The notes under the pieces: generated by a model | Seen by the model: only the letters and a program-made list of their open reading frames with translations | Told to the model about the DNA's origin: nothing | Databases searched by the model: none | Position numbers and translations under genes: made by a program | Shown: positions 36,613 to 47,929 of the stretch, piece after piece | Numbering within the stretch: position 1 is the stretch's first letter | Layout of the letters: every line of letters begins with the position of its first letter | Source: Lolium rigidum | Taxonomy: Eukaryota > Streptophyta > Magnoliopsida > Poales > Poaceae | Assembly: GCF_022539505.1 (NCBI RefSeq) | Contig: NC_061514.1 | Coordinates: 245,446,124 to 245,510,123, forward strand | Reading direction: 5' to 3' | DNA length: 64,000 nucleotides

Positions 36613-37370
36613 CTAGTTCAAGTGGTACATATAAAACATCAACAAATGAAGCAAAAAAGGGGTGTTGCTGCGACTCGAACCAAAGACCTCGTGAAAAGTC
36701 GTCGCGAAGGGGTACTCTGGTAACCAGTCGAAACGATAGAACGATATTAATACTGACAAGAAAGAAAGCTAACTATAGTTAGTTTATCACTTTGGTAAGG
36801 TTATAAAACGCATGTTTGTATATTTTTCAACAAACATGAACGATATATAGGCACGACCATTTTTTAACACACATATCTTTGTGCTCGTCTATTATATAAA
36901 ATTCACTAATTCAATATGCAGCCTCCCTTCTATTTTTGGCCGTATGTATAGATAAAACTAGCGAATCTTAACACTAAATTTGAAATAAATATGAATAAAA
37001 ACTAAACAAATAAGAAAAGAGCTAAAAGTCTTGTCTTAGTGGATTAGATATTTTTTGTTTCTGGTTTATTATGCTTATATTTTTTTTCTTGGGTTTCCTA
37101 AACAATTTGGTACAAGAAATAGTAGTCATTTGGGGACGAACTGTTTTGAACACACATAAAGACTGACTTAGATTACATAAAAAAGGATGCAAACAAGTAC
37201 CACCGTCGTTACATAGATAAGTCCAGGGACACGACACGGTACAACATATGAAAACACGACATAGTAAATAAACACGATAAAACTAAAAGTAAAGAAACAT
37301 GCATGACTTCACAAAATTCCTCTTTGTAATCTTCTCGACTCAACAAGAAGCATGCGAGACGGAACCTCTA
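36613..37370. other. Unassigned AT-rich stretch
   Basis: No gene or element could be recognised. It lies between the end of LARD copy B and the minus-strand frame below. A short Cys/Arg-rich plus-strand frame (36555-36782) spans the element boundary and is not convincing. Confidence 0.5.
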
Positions 37371-37535
37371 ACCTCTAGATTCTATCCGGCCTTCTTCGCG
37401 ACCGCCATGATCCCATCAACACATTGAAAAAGGCAGCAATGAATATGCCAAGGCGGATCCACTGTGGTCCCGTACGTGGATGCCAAGACGGATCGAGTTG
37501 CGCCATGTTCTTTGTGTCAAAGCCGTGTGCCAGTA

Positions 37536-37826
37536 CTACCCAGGCAACGTGCGGCTGACCAATAGATCCTGGATGTCGGTGAGGGTGCCAATCATCCAAC
37601 GAACTAGAGCAGAACAACAACCAAACACCTTCTGGCCGGACAAGTAGTCCATGGGCGTCAGGTTTACGGCAGTTAACCATATTGAGCATGAGCACACATG
37701 GATGTGACCGCGGTTTGGATGGAAATACCTGTGCATGAGTTGGGGTGCCGCTTGGACCACGCGCATGCCCGAACCTCTTCCATTACTCTCCCCTTTTTTC
37801 TCAACCCACTGTCTCCCAAGTTCCAA
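37536..37826 (-). pseudogene. Unrecognised gene fragment
   Basis: A 96-aa minus-strand frame with ordinary composition and gene-like GC content. It contains the segments HRYFHPNRGHIHVCSCSIW, LTPMDYLSGQKVFGCCSALV and LTDIQDLLVSRTLPG. The frame stops right after LPG, within CTGG|GTAGTA, a possible splice donor. Downstream the other frame (37375-37695) stays open and overlaps it. I do not recognise the family. It could be a fragment of a host gene captured by, or left beside, transposons. It is not related to the LINE on the other strand. Confidence 0.35.
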
Positions 37827-38164
37827 CGTTGCTTGAGATCATCAGGCCAAGGATTGGATCGCTAGGGAAGGCGGGCTCCCAGAGAGACCATGATCCCAGA
37901 TCTCCTCACTTCAGATCATGAGGAAGAAAGCCCGACCGTCAGCACGCCAAAGAACAAAGACGGGTAGTGTTGCCCCGATGCCACCGTCAGCACGATAGCC
38001 TCCTCCAGCGACGGTGGGGTGGCTAGGGCGGCTGGAGGGAGGTTTACTATGTGGCGGAGCGGGGGGCGCTCTAGAGACACCCAACCTAGGCGACTCGGGC
38101 GGGCGACTCGGGCGCAGCGCGGGCGGCCTCCAGCACTTTATTTCAAATCCTCATGAACGTGAAC
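37827..38164. other. GC-rich stretch without recognisable gene
   Basis: The sequence includes repeated GGCGACTCGGGCGGGCGACTCGG-type motifs (near 38090-38115) and short open frames, but no motif. It ends where LINE reverse-transcriptase similarity begins. Confidence 0.4.
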
Positions 38165-39284
38165 TAAGGTTCTTTTTTATACTTGAGGATTTTTGCTAGA
38201 GCTTGAGATTCTGGTCTGCTCTCCCCCATCTCCTAGTTTGCAAATAGACCACAAGCAAGTTTTTACGCGGATGATGCAGCTCTGTTTTTAAGCCCCGTAA
38301 AAGAGGAAGCTCTTGCCATCTTTGACATTCTGGGTTTCTTTGGGCAGACCTCTGGATTGCATATCAACATCAACAAATGCACCTTCTACCATGCCAGATT
38401 TAGTGAGATGTATTTGCCGATGATGCTTGATATCACCGGGTGTAAAATAGGTTGTCTACCATGTACGTACCTGGGGGTCCCTCATAGTGTTAGAAATCCA
38501 AGACGTGCTGAATGTCAATGCTTCATTGACAAGATCGCCAGCAAGCTAAAGCCTTGGAGAGGCAAGATAATGTCAAGGAAGGGACGTCTGGCCCTTGTAA
38601 ACTCGGTTTTGACCACAACCTTAACCTATTTCCATTCTGTTTTCGACCCCCAAACTAGTTCAACCAGAAGGTGGATAGAATTAGAAGAAATTTCCTTCGG
38701 GGTGGGGAGGATACTGCCTCGGGTGCCAAATGCTTGGTGAAATGGAAACACGCCTGCTCCCCTAAATCCTTAGGAGGCATGGGCATCAAAAACTTAGATT
38801 TTTTCACCTAGGCGTTGTGCTTAAGATGGTCTTGGTTTCAATGGGCTGATCCTGAGCGCCCATGGCAGGGGCTTTCCCTCCCTTTGAAGCACGATGATAT
38901 TCTCCTCTTCTAGGCATGTACATCTTTGTGTATTAGAAATGGTGCTAAAGCTATATTTTAGAAGGATCCTTGGCATGAAGGATCAGCCTTGCAATTTACT
39001 TTCCCTGAGCTCTATATGCTGGCCAGAAGGAAGAATTGCAAGATGTCAGATGGATAAAGGAGCTGCAACGTGTCAACACTCCATTTCCAATCGATCAATT
39101 TGTTAAACTCATCCTTGCAGACTGTCCAGCTTTTCAGCCTGGAAGACTCTATCAGTTGGAAACAGTCGAAAGATGGCACCTATTCTACTGCCTCCGCGTA
39201 TGAAGCATGCTTTTTGGACGAATTCCTAGGACCCTTCTCGCTGCCACCTGGGAGGTTAAATCTGAAGGGAAAATATGTTTCTTC
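38165..39284 (+). pseudogene. LINE ORF2, C-terminal half: end of reverse transcriptase and downstream region
   Basis: Fragmentary frames on the plus strand match non-LTR (L1-type) plant LINE ORF2. After a SGLLSPI-like segment comes the catalytic box SFYADDAALFLSP (about 38254-38292), then the FFGQTSGLHININKCTF segment, CTYLGVPHSVRNPRRAE and KLKPWRGKIMSRKGRLALV motifs, and later GGMGIKNL and LRWSWFQWADPERPWQGL-like parts. The end, KSEGKICFF, runs into a MITE at 39285. In-frame stops and frameshifts are frequent, so it is inactive. Homology starts at about 38165, just where the other LINE piece (ending 43086) leaves off. Confidence 0.85.
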
Positions 39285-39287
39285 TTA

Positions 39288-39622
39288 GAGCAAGTATAAT
39301 AAATCCTAATCAGCTGGCTATAAGGTGTCCCACATCAGTAAAATGCTAGTTGGGAGTGAGAGAAGAGAACTGGCTCTTCTGCAATCGGAGCACAAAACGC
39401 GAGACAGTATAGCTTGCATGCAGCCGGACATGGGCACTAGAGCTGGCCCTTTTCACCGGTTGTGTCTTGCATGCAAGGAGAAGGACACATGCACATGGCA
39501 AGCATTAACTATTTAGAAATTTAATAGACCCAACCTAATAGCTAGTCTATTGTACTTGGGTTGGCTTTAAGATGACATGGCATGCATATAGCCAACAACC
39601 ACCTACACTATTGTTCATGCTC
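39288..39622 (+). mobile_element. Tourist-like MITE, 335 bp
   Basis: The element is flanked by TTA on both sides (39285-39287 and 39623-39625), the target-site type of PIF/Harbinger transposons. Its imperfect terminal inverted repeats are GAGCAAGTATAATAA at the left and GAGCATGAACAATAG (minus strand) at the right. It has no coding capacity. The LINE frame resumes immediately after it, which confirms the ends. Confidence 0.8.
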
Positions 39623-39625
39623 TTA

Positions 39626-39733
39626 TGGCTACACATTCAAAATCGGTTCTGGACGGCTGACTGACTGCAGGCCAGAGGATGGCATCACCAAGATAATTGT
39701 GCCTTTTGTTATCAACAACTCGAGAATGCCAAC
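39626..39733 (+). pseudogene. LINE ORF2 continuation after the MITE
   Basis: The frame WLHIQNRFWTAD, then RGWHHQDNCAFCYQQLENA, is the typical C-terminal zinc-binding region (zf-RVT) of plant LINE ORF2, which follows the FF/W residues interrupted by the MITE. One stop codon (TGA) lies within it. It ends where the inverted duplication begins. Confidence 0.8.
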
Positions 39734-39996
39734 CAGATTTTGAATGAGTAGCCATAGGAGCATGAACAATAGTGTAGCCGGTTGTTGGCTATATGCCCAT
39801 GCCATGTCATCTTAAAGGAAACCCAAGTACAATAGACTAGATATTAGGTTGGGTCTATTAAATTTCTAAATAGTTAATGCTTGCCTGCATGTGTCCTTCT
39901 CCTTGCATGCAAGACACGGCCGGTGGAAAGGGCCAGCTCTAGCGCCCATGTCCGGCTGCATGCAAGCTATACTGTCTCGTGTTTTGTGCTTCGATT
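39734..39996 (-). repeat. Inverted duplication of the MITE's right part plus LINE flank
   Basis: This is the reverse complement of about 39385-39653. It covers most of the MITE and also about 28 bp of the LINE sequence to its right (GATTTTGAATG, then GTAGCCATA). Because non-MITE flank is included, it is a segmental inverted duplication and not a second insertion. The two arms (about 265 bp) are separated by about 80 bp. The duplicate lacks the MITE's left hundred bases and ends where LINE N-terminal sequence starts. Confidence 0.8.
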
Positions 39997-40467
39997 CATA
40001 GCACAATATCTTACCCACACGACCTAAACGGTAGACTCTACAGGTGCTCTAATGAGCGGGAGCATGTGACTCTCGAGAAGCTGGATGGGGTGTTCTCAGT
40101 TGTGGAGTGGAAGACGGAGTTCCCTTTCTCCTTTCTCTCGGCGATGTGCTTGTTCATTTCGGACAGCTGCCCCTGTTGCTAAACCTTGCAGTGCAACTGA
40201 AGACCAGGATGAGGTTTCACTTTGAGGCCTTCTAGCCGAAGGTTGATGCCTTCTTGGAAACAGTGGGAGATGCATGGTCCTCTATGCCAGGGGTCAAGAA
40301 CCCCTTCAAGCGTCTTGCCGCTAGACTCTCGGCCATGACTAAGGCGGTGACTAGTTGGAATGATAGTTACATGGAGAGTGTCAAGCTACAAATCCTCGTG
40401 GCTAATGTTCTAAGGCTTGATGTAGCAATGGAAAAAAAGAGATCTCTTGAACATACCATCGCCAGAC
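39997..40467 (+). pseudogene. LINE ORF2, endonuclease end and linker
   Basis: Plus-strand frames match the end of the LINE endonuclease (LNGRLYRCSNEREHVTLEKLDGVF, given here as motif LYRCSNEREHVTLEKLD; then SDSCP in place of the usual SDH-P) and the following helical linker (NPFKRLAARLSAMTKAVTSW, then KLQILVANVLRLDVAM). The usual SDH catalytic His appears as Ser. It is interrupted at 40467 by a solo LTR, after which the LINE continues at 42252. Confidence 0.8.
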
Positions 40468-42251
40468 TGAAGGAGATATGCCCTAGAGGCAATAATAAAG
40501 TGGTTATTATTTATATCTTTATGTTTATGATAAATGTTTATATGTCATGCTATAATTGTATTAACCGAAACATTAGTACATGTGTGATATGTAGACAAAC
40601 AAGAAGTCCCTAGTATGCCTCTTAAACTAGCTTGTTGATTAATGGATGATTAGTTTCATAATCATGAACATTGGATGTTATTAATAACAAGGTTATGTCA
40701 TTGTATGAATGATATAATGGACACACCCAATTAAGCGTAGCATAAGATCTCGTCATTAAGTTATTTGCTATAAGCTTTCGATACATAGTTACCTAGTCCT
40801 TATGACCATGAGATCATGTAAATCACTAATACCGGAAAGGTACTTTGATTACACCAAACACCACTGCGTAAATGGGTGGCTATAAAGGTGGGATTAAGTA
40901 TCCGGAAAGTATGAGTTGAGGCATATGGATCAACAGTGGGATTTGTCCATCCCGATGACGGATAGATATACTCGGGCCCTCTCGGTGGAATGTCGTCTAA
41001 TGTCTTGCAAGCATATGAATAAGTTCATAAGAGACCACATACCACGGTATGTAGTAAAGAGTACTTGTCGGAGACGAGGTTGAACAAGGTATAGAGTGAT
41101 ACCGAAGATCAAACCTCGGACAAGTAAAATATCGCGAGACAAAGGGAATTGGTATCGTATGTGAATGGTTCATTCGATCACTAAAGTCATCGTTGAATAT
41201 GTGGGAACCATTATGGATCTCCAGATCCCGCTATTGGTTATTGGTCGGAGTAAGTACTCAACCATGTCCGCATAGTTCACGAACCGTAGGGTGACACACT
41301 TAAAGTTGGATGTTGAAATGGTAGTTCTTGAATATGGAATGGAGTTGGAATATTTGTTCGAAGTCCCGGATGTGATCCCGGACATCACGAGGAGTTCCGG
41401 AATGGTCCGGAGAATAAGATTCATATATAGGATGTCATTTTATGTGAATAAAATGTCGCGGAAGGTTCTATGGAAGGTTCTAGAAGGTTCTAGAAAAGTC
41501 CGGAAGAAACCACCAAGGAAGGTGGAGTCCACATGGGACTCCACCTCCATGGCCGGCCAACCCTAGTGGGGGAGGAGTCCCAAGTGGACTCCCCCTTAGG
41601 GGGCCGGCCACCCCCACATGGGAGGTGGAACTCCCACCTTGGTGGGAGTCCTAGCTTGGCTAGGTTTCCCCCCTCCTATGGAAGGTTTTTGGTTCGGGTC
41701 TTATTCGAAGACTTGGACACCACCTCTTGGGGTTCCACCTATATAATGAGGGGCCAAGGGGAGGGGCCCGGCCACCCAAGAACCACCAAGGTGGCCGCAC
41801 CCCATAGTGGCCGGCGCCCCCCCTCCCCAAACCCTAGCCGCCCCGCTCCTCCACTTCCCGCACGCTTAGCGAAGCTCCGCCGGACTTCTCCACCACCACC
41901 GACACCATGCCGTCGTGCTCGTCGGATTCAAGAGGAGCTACTACTTCCGCTGCCCGCTGGAACGGGGAGGTGGACGTCGTCTTCATCAACAACCGAACGT
42001 GTGACCGAGTACGGAGGTGCTGCCCGTTCGTGGCGCCGGAACCGATCGTGATCAAGATCTTCTACGCGCTTTTGCAAGCGGCAAGTGAACGTCTACCGCA
42101 GCAACAAGAGCCTCATCTTGTAGGCTTTGGAATCTCTTCAAGGGTGAGACTCAATACCCCCTCGTTGCTACCGTCTTCTAGATTGCATCTTGGCTTGGAT
42201 TGCGTGTTCGCGGTAGGAAAATTTTTGTTTTCTATGCAACGTTATCCTACA
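40468..42251 (+). mobile_element. Solo LTR of an Angela/BARE-like copia element
   Basis: 1784 bp from TGAAGGAGATATGCC to TTATCCTACA, flanked by the 5-bp target-site duplication CAGAC (40463-40467 and 42252-42256). The start resembles the Angela/BARE LTR (the CCCTAGAGGCAATAATAAA motif follows). The last ~245 bp are repeated almost exactly at 43087-43331, the LTR tail of the neighbouring copia element. No internal domain is present, so it arose by recombination between two LTRs. Removing it restores the LINE frame. Confidence 0.92.
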
Positions 42252-43086
42252 CAGACATCATTCCAGGATGATGTGGCTGCGTGAAGGTGATGCTTTCACC
42301 CGTTTCTCTCACCTCCATGGATACCACCGATGATGGAAGAAATTAATCACGCACCTCAAAGTGAATGGAGTGCTTCTGGCGGACCGAGAGGAGAAGGTTG
42401 GGGTCGTGATGAGTTCTACATCCAGCTCCTTGGCTCAGGTCCTGAGCGTGGGTTCTCCCTAGGCCTTAGCTACCTCGACATGTTGAATCACTTTTTGACT
42501 GGCCTAGAGGTCTCTTTCGACGAGGAGGAGGTGTGGGCGGTGGTCCTTTATCGGGAGTCTGGATACACGTCGGTTTTAGACAGACATGTTCTACACCTCG
42601 GGTTGGATGATAATAAAGCATGACATCATGGATGCTTTTCAAGCTTTGTCGAGGGTCGTTTCTAGGGGCATGTACTTGACAAACCGGCATTGATTTCCTT
42701 GATGCCAAGCATCCAAATGCAGTGGAGGCTGGGGACTTCTTGCCTATTAGCCTGATTCACAGCGTGGCTAAGCTAGTGCCCAAAGTTATTCCCTCTTGGT
42801 TGGCCCCGAGCATACCGCATGACAACTTCCAGTTGGTGCAATGTACGGCGAGTAGGTACATGCTTTGAAAGGGTTGGCGTTATGTTCAAGCTTGACATCA
42901 CGAAGGCGTCCGACATGGTGGATTGGGCATTTCGACTAGGCTTTGGCCGGAGGTTGCTATCCATTGTTTGTGGGATGCTAAGCACAACATCCACTCGTGT
43001 GGTGGTCAACAAGATCGCCGGAAGATTGATCTACAACAGGTGCGTACTTCGACATGGTAGCCCGTTGTCACCTCTGCTATTTGACT
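42252..43086 (+). pseudogene. LINE ORF2, N-terminal half of reverse transcriptase
   Basis: The LINE resumes after the solo LTR with MMWLREGDAFTR, then WKKLITHLKVNGV, a SFDEEEVWAV motif, PISLIHSVAKL, and the reverse-transcriptase core: FKLDITKASDMVDWAF (near 42888), the LGFG segment and RHGSPLSPLLF (ending near 43083). Several frameshifts are present. It stops between the SPLLF and YADD motifs, where a truncated copia LTR begins. The missing YADD half is upstream at 38165. Confidence 0.85.
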
Positions 43087-43331
43087 CGAGTACGGAGGTG
43101 CTGCCCGTTCGTGGCGCCGGAACCGATCGTGATCAAGATCTTCTACGCGCTTTTGCAAGCGGCAAGTGAACGTCTACCGCAGCAACAAGAGCCTCATCTT
43201 GTAGGCTTTGGAATCTCTTCAAGGGTGAGACTCAATACCCCTCGTTGCTACCGTCTTCTAGATTGCATCTTGGCTTGGATTGCGTGTTCGCGGTAGGAAA
43301 ATTTTTGTTTTCTATGCAACATTATCCTACG
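43087..43331 (+). mobile_element. Truncated 5' LTR (3' tail only) of an Angela/BARE-like copia element
   Basis: About 245 bp nearly identical to the end of the solo LTR (42008-42251). It lacks at least 1.5 kb of LTR, so the element cannot use its own promoter. The join with the LINE lies in a short shared CGAGTACGG sequence. Confidence 0.85.
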
Positions 43332-43333
43332 AG

Positions 43334-43345
43334 TGGTATCGCAGC
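43334..43345 (+). other. Primer-binding site of the copia element
   Basis: TGGTATCGCAGC sits just after the LTR end and corresponds to the initiator tRNA-Met site TGGTATCAGAGC, with the CAG altered. Confidence 0.75.
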
Positions 43346-44532
43346 CGTGTCTATGCATAGATGGTTGCACGAGTAGAACACAATGGTTTTGTGGGCGTTG
43401 ATGCTCTTGTTATCTTTAGTTGAGTACTTTGCATCTTTATGGCATAGTGGGATGAAGCGGCTCGGACTAACTTTACATGACCGCGTTCATGAGACTTGTT
43501 CCTCGTTCGACATGCAACTTGTATTGCATAAGAGGCTTTGCGGGTGTCTCGTCTCTCCTACTATAGTAAAGATTCAATTTACTCTTCTATTGACAACATT
43601 AGTATCAACGTTGTGGTTCATGTTCGTAGGTAGATTAGATCTATATCGAAAACCCTAAACCACGTAAAATATGCAAACCAAATTAGAGAGCGTCTAACTT
43701 GTTTTTGCAGGGTTTGGTGATGTGATATGGCCATAATGTGATGATGAATATGTATGAGATGATCATTATTGTATTGTGGCAACCGGCAGGAGCCTTATGG
43801 TTGTCTTTAAATTTCATGTTGAGTAGTATTTCAAAGTAGTTGTAATAGTTGCTACATGGAGGACAATCATGAAGACGGCACCATTGACCTTGGTGCTTCG
43901 CCGACGATGATGGAGATCATGCCCGAAGATGATGGAGATCATGTCCGTGCTTTGGAGATAAAGATCAAAGGCGCAAAGACAAAAGGGCCATATCATATCA
44001 CATATGAACTCGCATGTGATGTTAATCCTTTTATGCATCTTATTTTGCTTAGATCGCGACGGTAGCATTATAAGATGATCCCTCACTAAAATCTCAAGAT
44101 AATAAAGTGTTCATCCTTAGTAGCACCGTTATCAAGTCTTATCGTTTCGAAGCATCTCGTGATGATCGGGTGTGATAGATTCGATAAGTACATACAACGG
44201 GTGCAAGACAGCTTTGCACATGCGGATACTAAGGTGGCCTTGACGAGCCTAGCATGTACAGACATGGTCTCGGAACACGTGATACCGAAAGGTAGAGCAT
44301 GAATCATATGATTGATATGATGAACACTTTGAGTGTTCGCCATTGAAATTACACCTTTTCTCGTGATGATCGATTTGAGGTGCGGTGGATTTGGTTCGTG
44401 TGATCACTAAGACAATGCGAGGGATATTGTTTTGAGTGGGAGTTCACCTAGATTTTTAATTATGTTGAATTAAAATTTGAACTCAATTTGTCATAAACCT
44501 AGTCTAAACTATTGCAAATATATGTTGTAGAG
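43346..44532 (+). mobile_element. Untranslated leader of the copia element
   Basis: A leader of about 1.2 kb, characteristic of Angela/BARE elements, between primer-binding site and gag start. It contains the usual TTTTTGCAGGG acceptor-like site and GATGATGGAGATCATG repeats (about 43906-43940). No protein is supported. Confidence 0.7.
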
Positions 44533-45694
44533 ATGGCGTCCTCAATCAATTTTAACCAGCTTCCTAGAGAAAGAAAAGCTTAAGAGCAACGGTAGCAACT
44601 TCACCGATCGGTTCCGTCATGTGAGGATCTTCCTCTCCGGCGGAAATCTGCAATATGTGCTTGATGCACCGCTAGGTGACCCTCCCGTGAAACTGAAACC
44701 GATGAAGTAAAAAGCTGTTTACGAGACTCGGAAAACTCGGTACTCTCAAGTTCGGTGTGCCATCCCGTGCGATCCGGAATCCGATCTTCAAAAACGTTTT
44801 GAGCACCACGATCCTCATGAGTTGATGAATGAGCCGAAAGCTATTTTTGAGACTCATGCGGCCGTGGAATGCTATGAAGCATCGAAACATTTCTTCACCT
44901 GTATGATGGAAGAAGGCAGCTCCATTAGTGAGCACATGCTCGCCATGACCGAGCATGCGAAGAAACTCGGTGACTTGGGAATAGTGATTCCTAACAGTAT
45001 CGGGGATTAATCGTGTCCTTCAATCACTCGCCACCAAGTTATAAGAACTTTGTGATGAACTACAATATGCAGAACATGAACAAGGAGTTACTCGAACTCT
45101 TTGGCATGCTAAAAGCTGCTGAGATTGAGATCAAGAAAGAGCACCAAGTGTTGATGGTCAACAAGACCACCAGCTTCAAGAAACAGGGCAAGTCTAAGGG
45201 AAAATTCAAGAAGGGTGGCAAGAAAGCTGCCACGCCTCCTATGAAACCTAAGAACGGCCCTAAGCCTCGATGCCGAGTGCTATTACTGCAAGGAGAAGGG
45301 ACACCGGAAGCGTAATTGCTCCAAGTATTTGGCAGTATCCGAAGAGCGGCCTTGTCAAGAAGAAGAAAGAAGGTATATCCGATATACATGTTATAGATGT
45401 TTATCTCACTAGTTCTCGTTCTAGTACCTGGGTATTTGATACCGGTTCGGTTGCTCATATTTGTAACTCGAAACAGGAACTAAAGAATAAACGACAACCG
45501 CCGAAAGATGAAGTGACGATGCGCGTTGGAAACGGATCCAAGGTCAATGTGATCGCAATCGGCACACTTCCTCTACATCTACCTTCGGGATTAGTTTTAA
45601 GCCTAAATAATTGTTATTATGTACCTGCGTTGAGCATGAACATTATATCTGGATCTTGTTTAATGCAAGACGGTTATTCATTCAAGTCTGAGAA
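44533..45694 (+). pseudogene. Copia gag and protease, interrupted by LARD copy C
   Basis: The frame starts at an ATG (MASSINFNQLPRE) and follows Angela/BARE gag: the LDAPLGDPP segment, HHDPHELMNEPKAIFETH, HFFTCMMEEGSSISEHMLAM, and a basic region before the zinc knuckle CYYCKEKGHRKRNC (45278-45319, CX2CX4HX4C). The protease active site is WVFDTGSVAHICN (DTG at 45438-45446). Then come pre-integrase residues up to the insertion of LARD copy C after YSFKSE(N). There are several small frameshifts. Most lie at CTG/CAG positions (for example CTCG at 45266-45269), so some may be sequencing errors. The polyprotein resumes at 62135. Confidence 0.9.
45690..45694. repeat. Target-site duplication of LARD copy C (left)
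   Basis: GAGAA precedes the LTR start, and the identical GAGAA follows the element's end at 62130-62134. This proves a single insertion of copy C into the copia element. Confidence 0.95.
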
Positions 45695-46582
45695 TGTAAT
45701 ATCCCAGGTTTAGAGGCAATAAAATGAGAGAACACCAAAGTGTGCATTGCATTCATGCATAGAAAATCCGGGGAATTTTCGCGCTTCAAATAAAACTTAC
45801 CACGATGAATCGAAGTTTCACTTGACTTGCTGGAATTGAAGTAGATCATCAAGTCAAGCGCTATAAACTTCACTGTGATCTTTGCTAAAACCTTGTTTTG
45901 GGTAGAGATGATTTGATCTATGAATTAGACCAAATGGAATTATATTTACAACAACACATTCTTTAAGAATCAAACCCTAACTTATTAACACTTAAAAGTT
46001 AGCAACTACCTTTGTGTGTAAATTAATTCACTTCTAAACTTATTACCAAATAAGGTAAACCACAGTGGTCTAAAGTGCATAAAAGCCACACCTTCTTATT
46101 TAAATCATAACTTATTAAGTATATGAAATATCATAAAACTAAATCCATTTACATTACGATTTATAGTTCAAACTATTTGAATCAAACTCGACTATGAGTA
46201 TTTTAAAACACTTATGATCATGCCTTGGTGAAATCAAACACCAACTATCCAAATTTGAGGAATAACCTTCAACCTTGATCTTTTGATCAATATTATAATA
46301 TAAATTCAATCCAATATGATATAGTGAGTCATCAACAATAATAAAACCATCCACAAGATATTTAGTAACAAATGCCACTTGGCTATCTAAAAATAAACCA
46401 TATGAGAGGATAATGATCATGCCACATGTGATGAAAATATCTACATGACTTGCTTTCCAAGTAATGCCACCTCATGCTCAAAGGATTGCTATGGATGAGG
46501 GCATGACAACCAAGCACCTTACTCATCTAACCAACACAAGAGTCACCACCTAGGTGTCATGATGCTAGAGCTTGCCCAAGCC

Positions 46583-46589
46583 TATAAAT
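46583..46589 (+). promoter_or_regulatory. TATA box upstream of the LTR short ORF, copy C 5' LTR
   Basis: TATAAAT in the context AAGCCTATAAATAGAGCC, exactly 100 bp before the ORF start. Confidence 0.55.
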
Positions 46590-46682
46590 AGAGCCACACC
46601 CTTCATCCATTTGATCCTCAAGTACCATCATACATGGGAACAAACACATAGAGCCACTCCATATGAATTAGCTAGAATCAAG

Positions 46683-46769
46683 ATGAAGAAGCTAGGAGGT
46701 GGAGGTATACCACAAGATGCAGGTTTATCAGATTTCCTGAAGAACAAGCTACATAAGATTGCAAGGTAG
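46683..46769 (+). CDS. Conserved 28-codon ORF in LARD C 5' LTR
   Basis: Same peptide type as in copy A: MKKLGGGGIPQDAG, then a Leu/Lys-rich tail ending HKIAR. Differences from copy A are mostly in third codon positions. The TAG stop overlaps AG|GTAGAA, a plausible splice donor. Upstream ATGs exist in the predicted leader (for example in CCATATGAATTAG, which stops at once). Whether it is translated cannot be told from sequence. Confidence 0.4.
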   Translation: MKKLGGGGIPQDAGLSDFLKNKLHKIAR

Positions 46770-47929
46770 AATTCCTAGGCAAACCATATATTTAGAGGAT
46801 CATATCATCATCTCTTGAGTAGGACCTTAGTAAACCAATTCCATAATCATCACAATTTGGTATTAATTAGAAACCCTAAGAATCTAAGTGAGTGTGATGA
46901 GAGGAATGATAAAGAGGGATTAGTGAGGAATAAGTGGATATTGTCTAATGCATGATTATACCTTGTAGATATAGATGATCAGTTAAACCCATGTTATTAA
47001 TAAACCTCATCTATCACATAAAATAATAAGTATATCACTAGTAGTTAATCCCAAACCAATCCTCATGCCTTGAGTAGAGGAGTAATCCTAGTCCATTAAA
47101 CATAACCAAAGCTTATGCTCATATTCTAATCCTAGTTGTGTATCACATTGGTGATCACTACTTAAACTCTAAACTACATGTGAATTCCAACCCATGGATT
47201 ACTTTGGATTATAATTATAACCCTGCCATGCCTCATGCCTATTTTATACTTCAATTAGTAAAGCATCACCAAAACCCTAAACCATTCCACATGGAATCCA
47301 TACATGAACCCTAATTTGTGTATCATGGATCACCAGTGTAAACCAAGCCATATATACCTAAAGACTAAATGCCATTTGGTGAGTAGAGTTAAACAAATAA
47401 CCAATTCTACTTTGACTTCCAATTACCTTGCTTAGTTGCCCAAATGGAATATTGTATCATAATTGAACCATCACCTTAGTAAGTAAATTAACTAATGACG
47501 AGCTTAAGAATTTCTATGAGTAACTCAAGCTAGAATTTGCTAAGATAAGTTTACTAATTATAGAGTTTAACCAACCATTTTACTTAAACCTTAGAAATAA
47601 CTATTCACATAAAATCATAACACAATTCCAACCTCATTACCAATTATCTTAAACCTAGACATAACTATAATATGTGAACAATCCATATTGTTAAGTACTA
47701 GCAAAACTTAATGATGTGTTCACTATGCACTTGTGATAAATTTCAAATCATTCAAATAGATTTTGTTCCTAAGTTAAAAAGGAATTGAGTTTGAAATAAA
47801 AAACCCATTTCTAATTCAATTAAAACCCCATACAATATCAACCTAATAATAAATTGAATATGTATTTAACAAGTAACACTAGGCAGTAAGTAATAGTATT
47901 AAGTTATCTTGCTATTCATAATTTAAAAT

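Noticed and set aside
36670..36745. tRNA-like sequence (minus strand GGTTCGAGTC, B-box-like) suggesting a tRNA gene or SINE
   Set aside because: No cloverleaf can be built with confidence, no A box at the right distance, no poly-A tail or flanking duplication.
41533..42051. 172-aa Pro/Arg-rich frame
   Set aside because: It lies within the solo LTR in its GC-rich leader; open because of base composition, not a gene.
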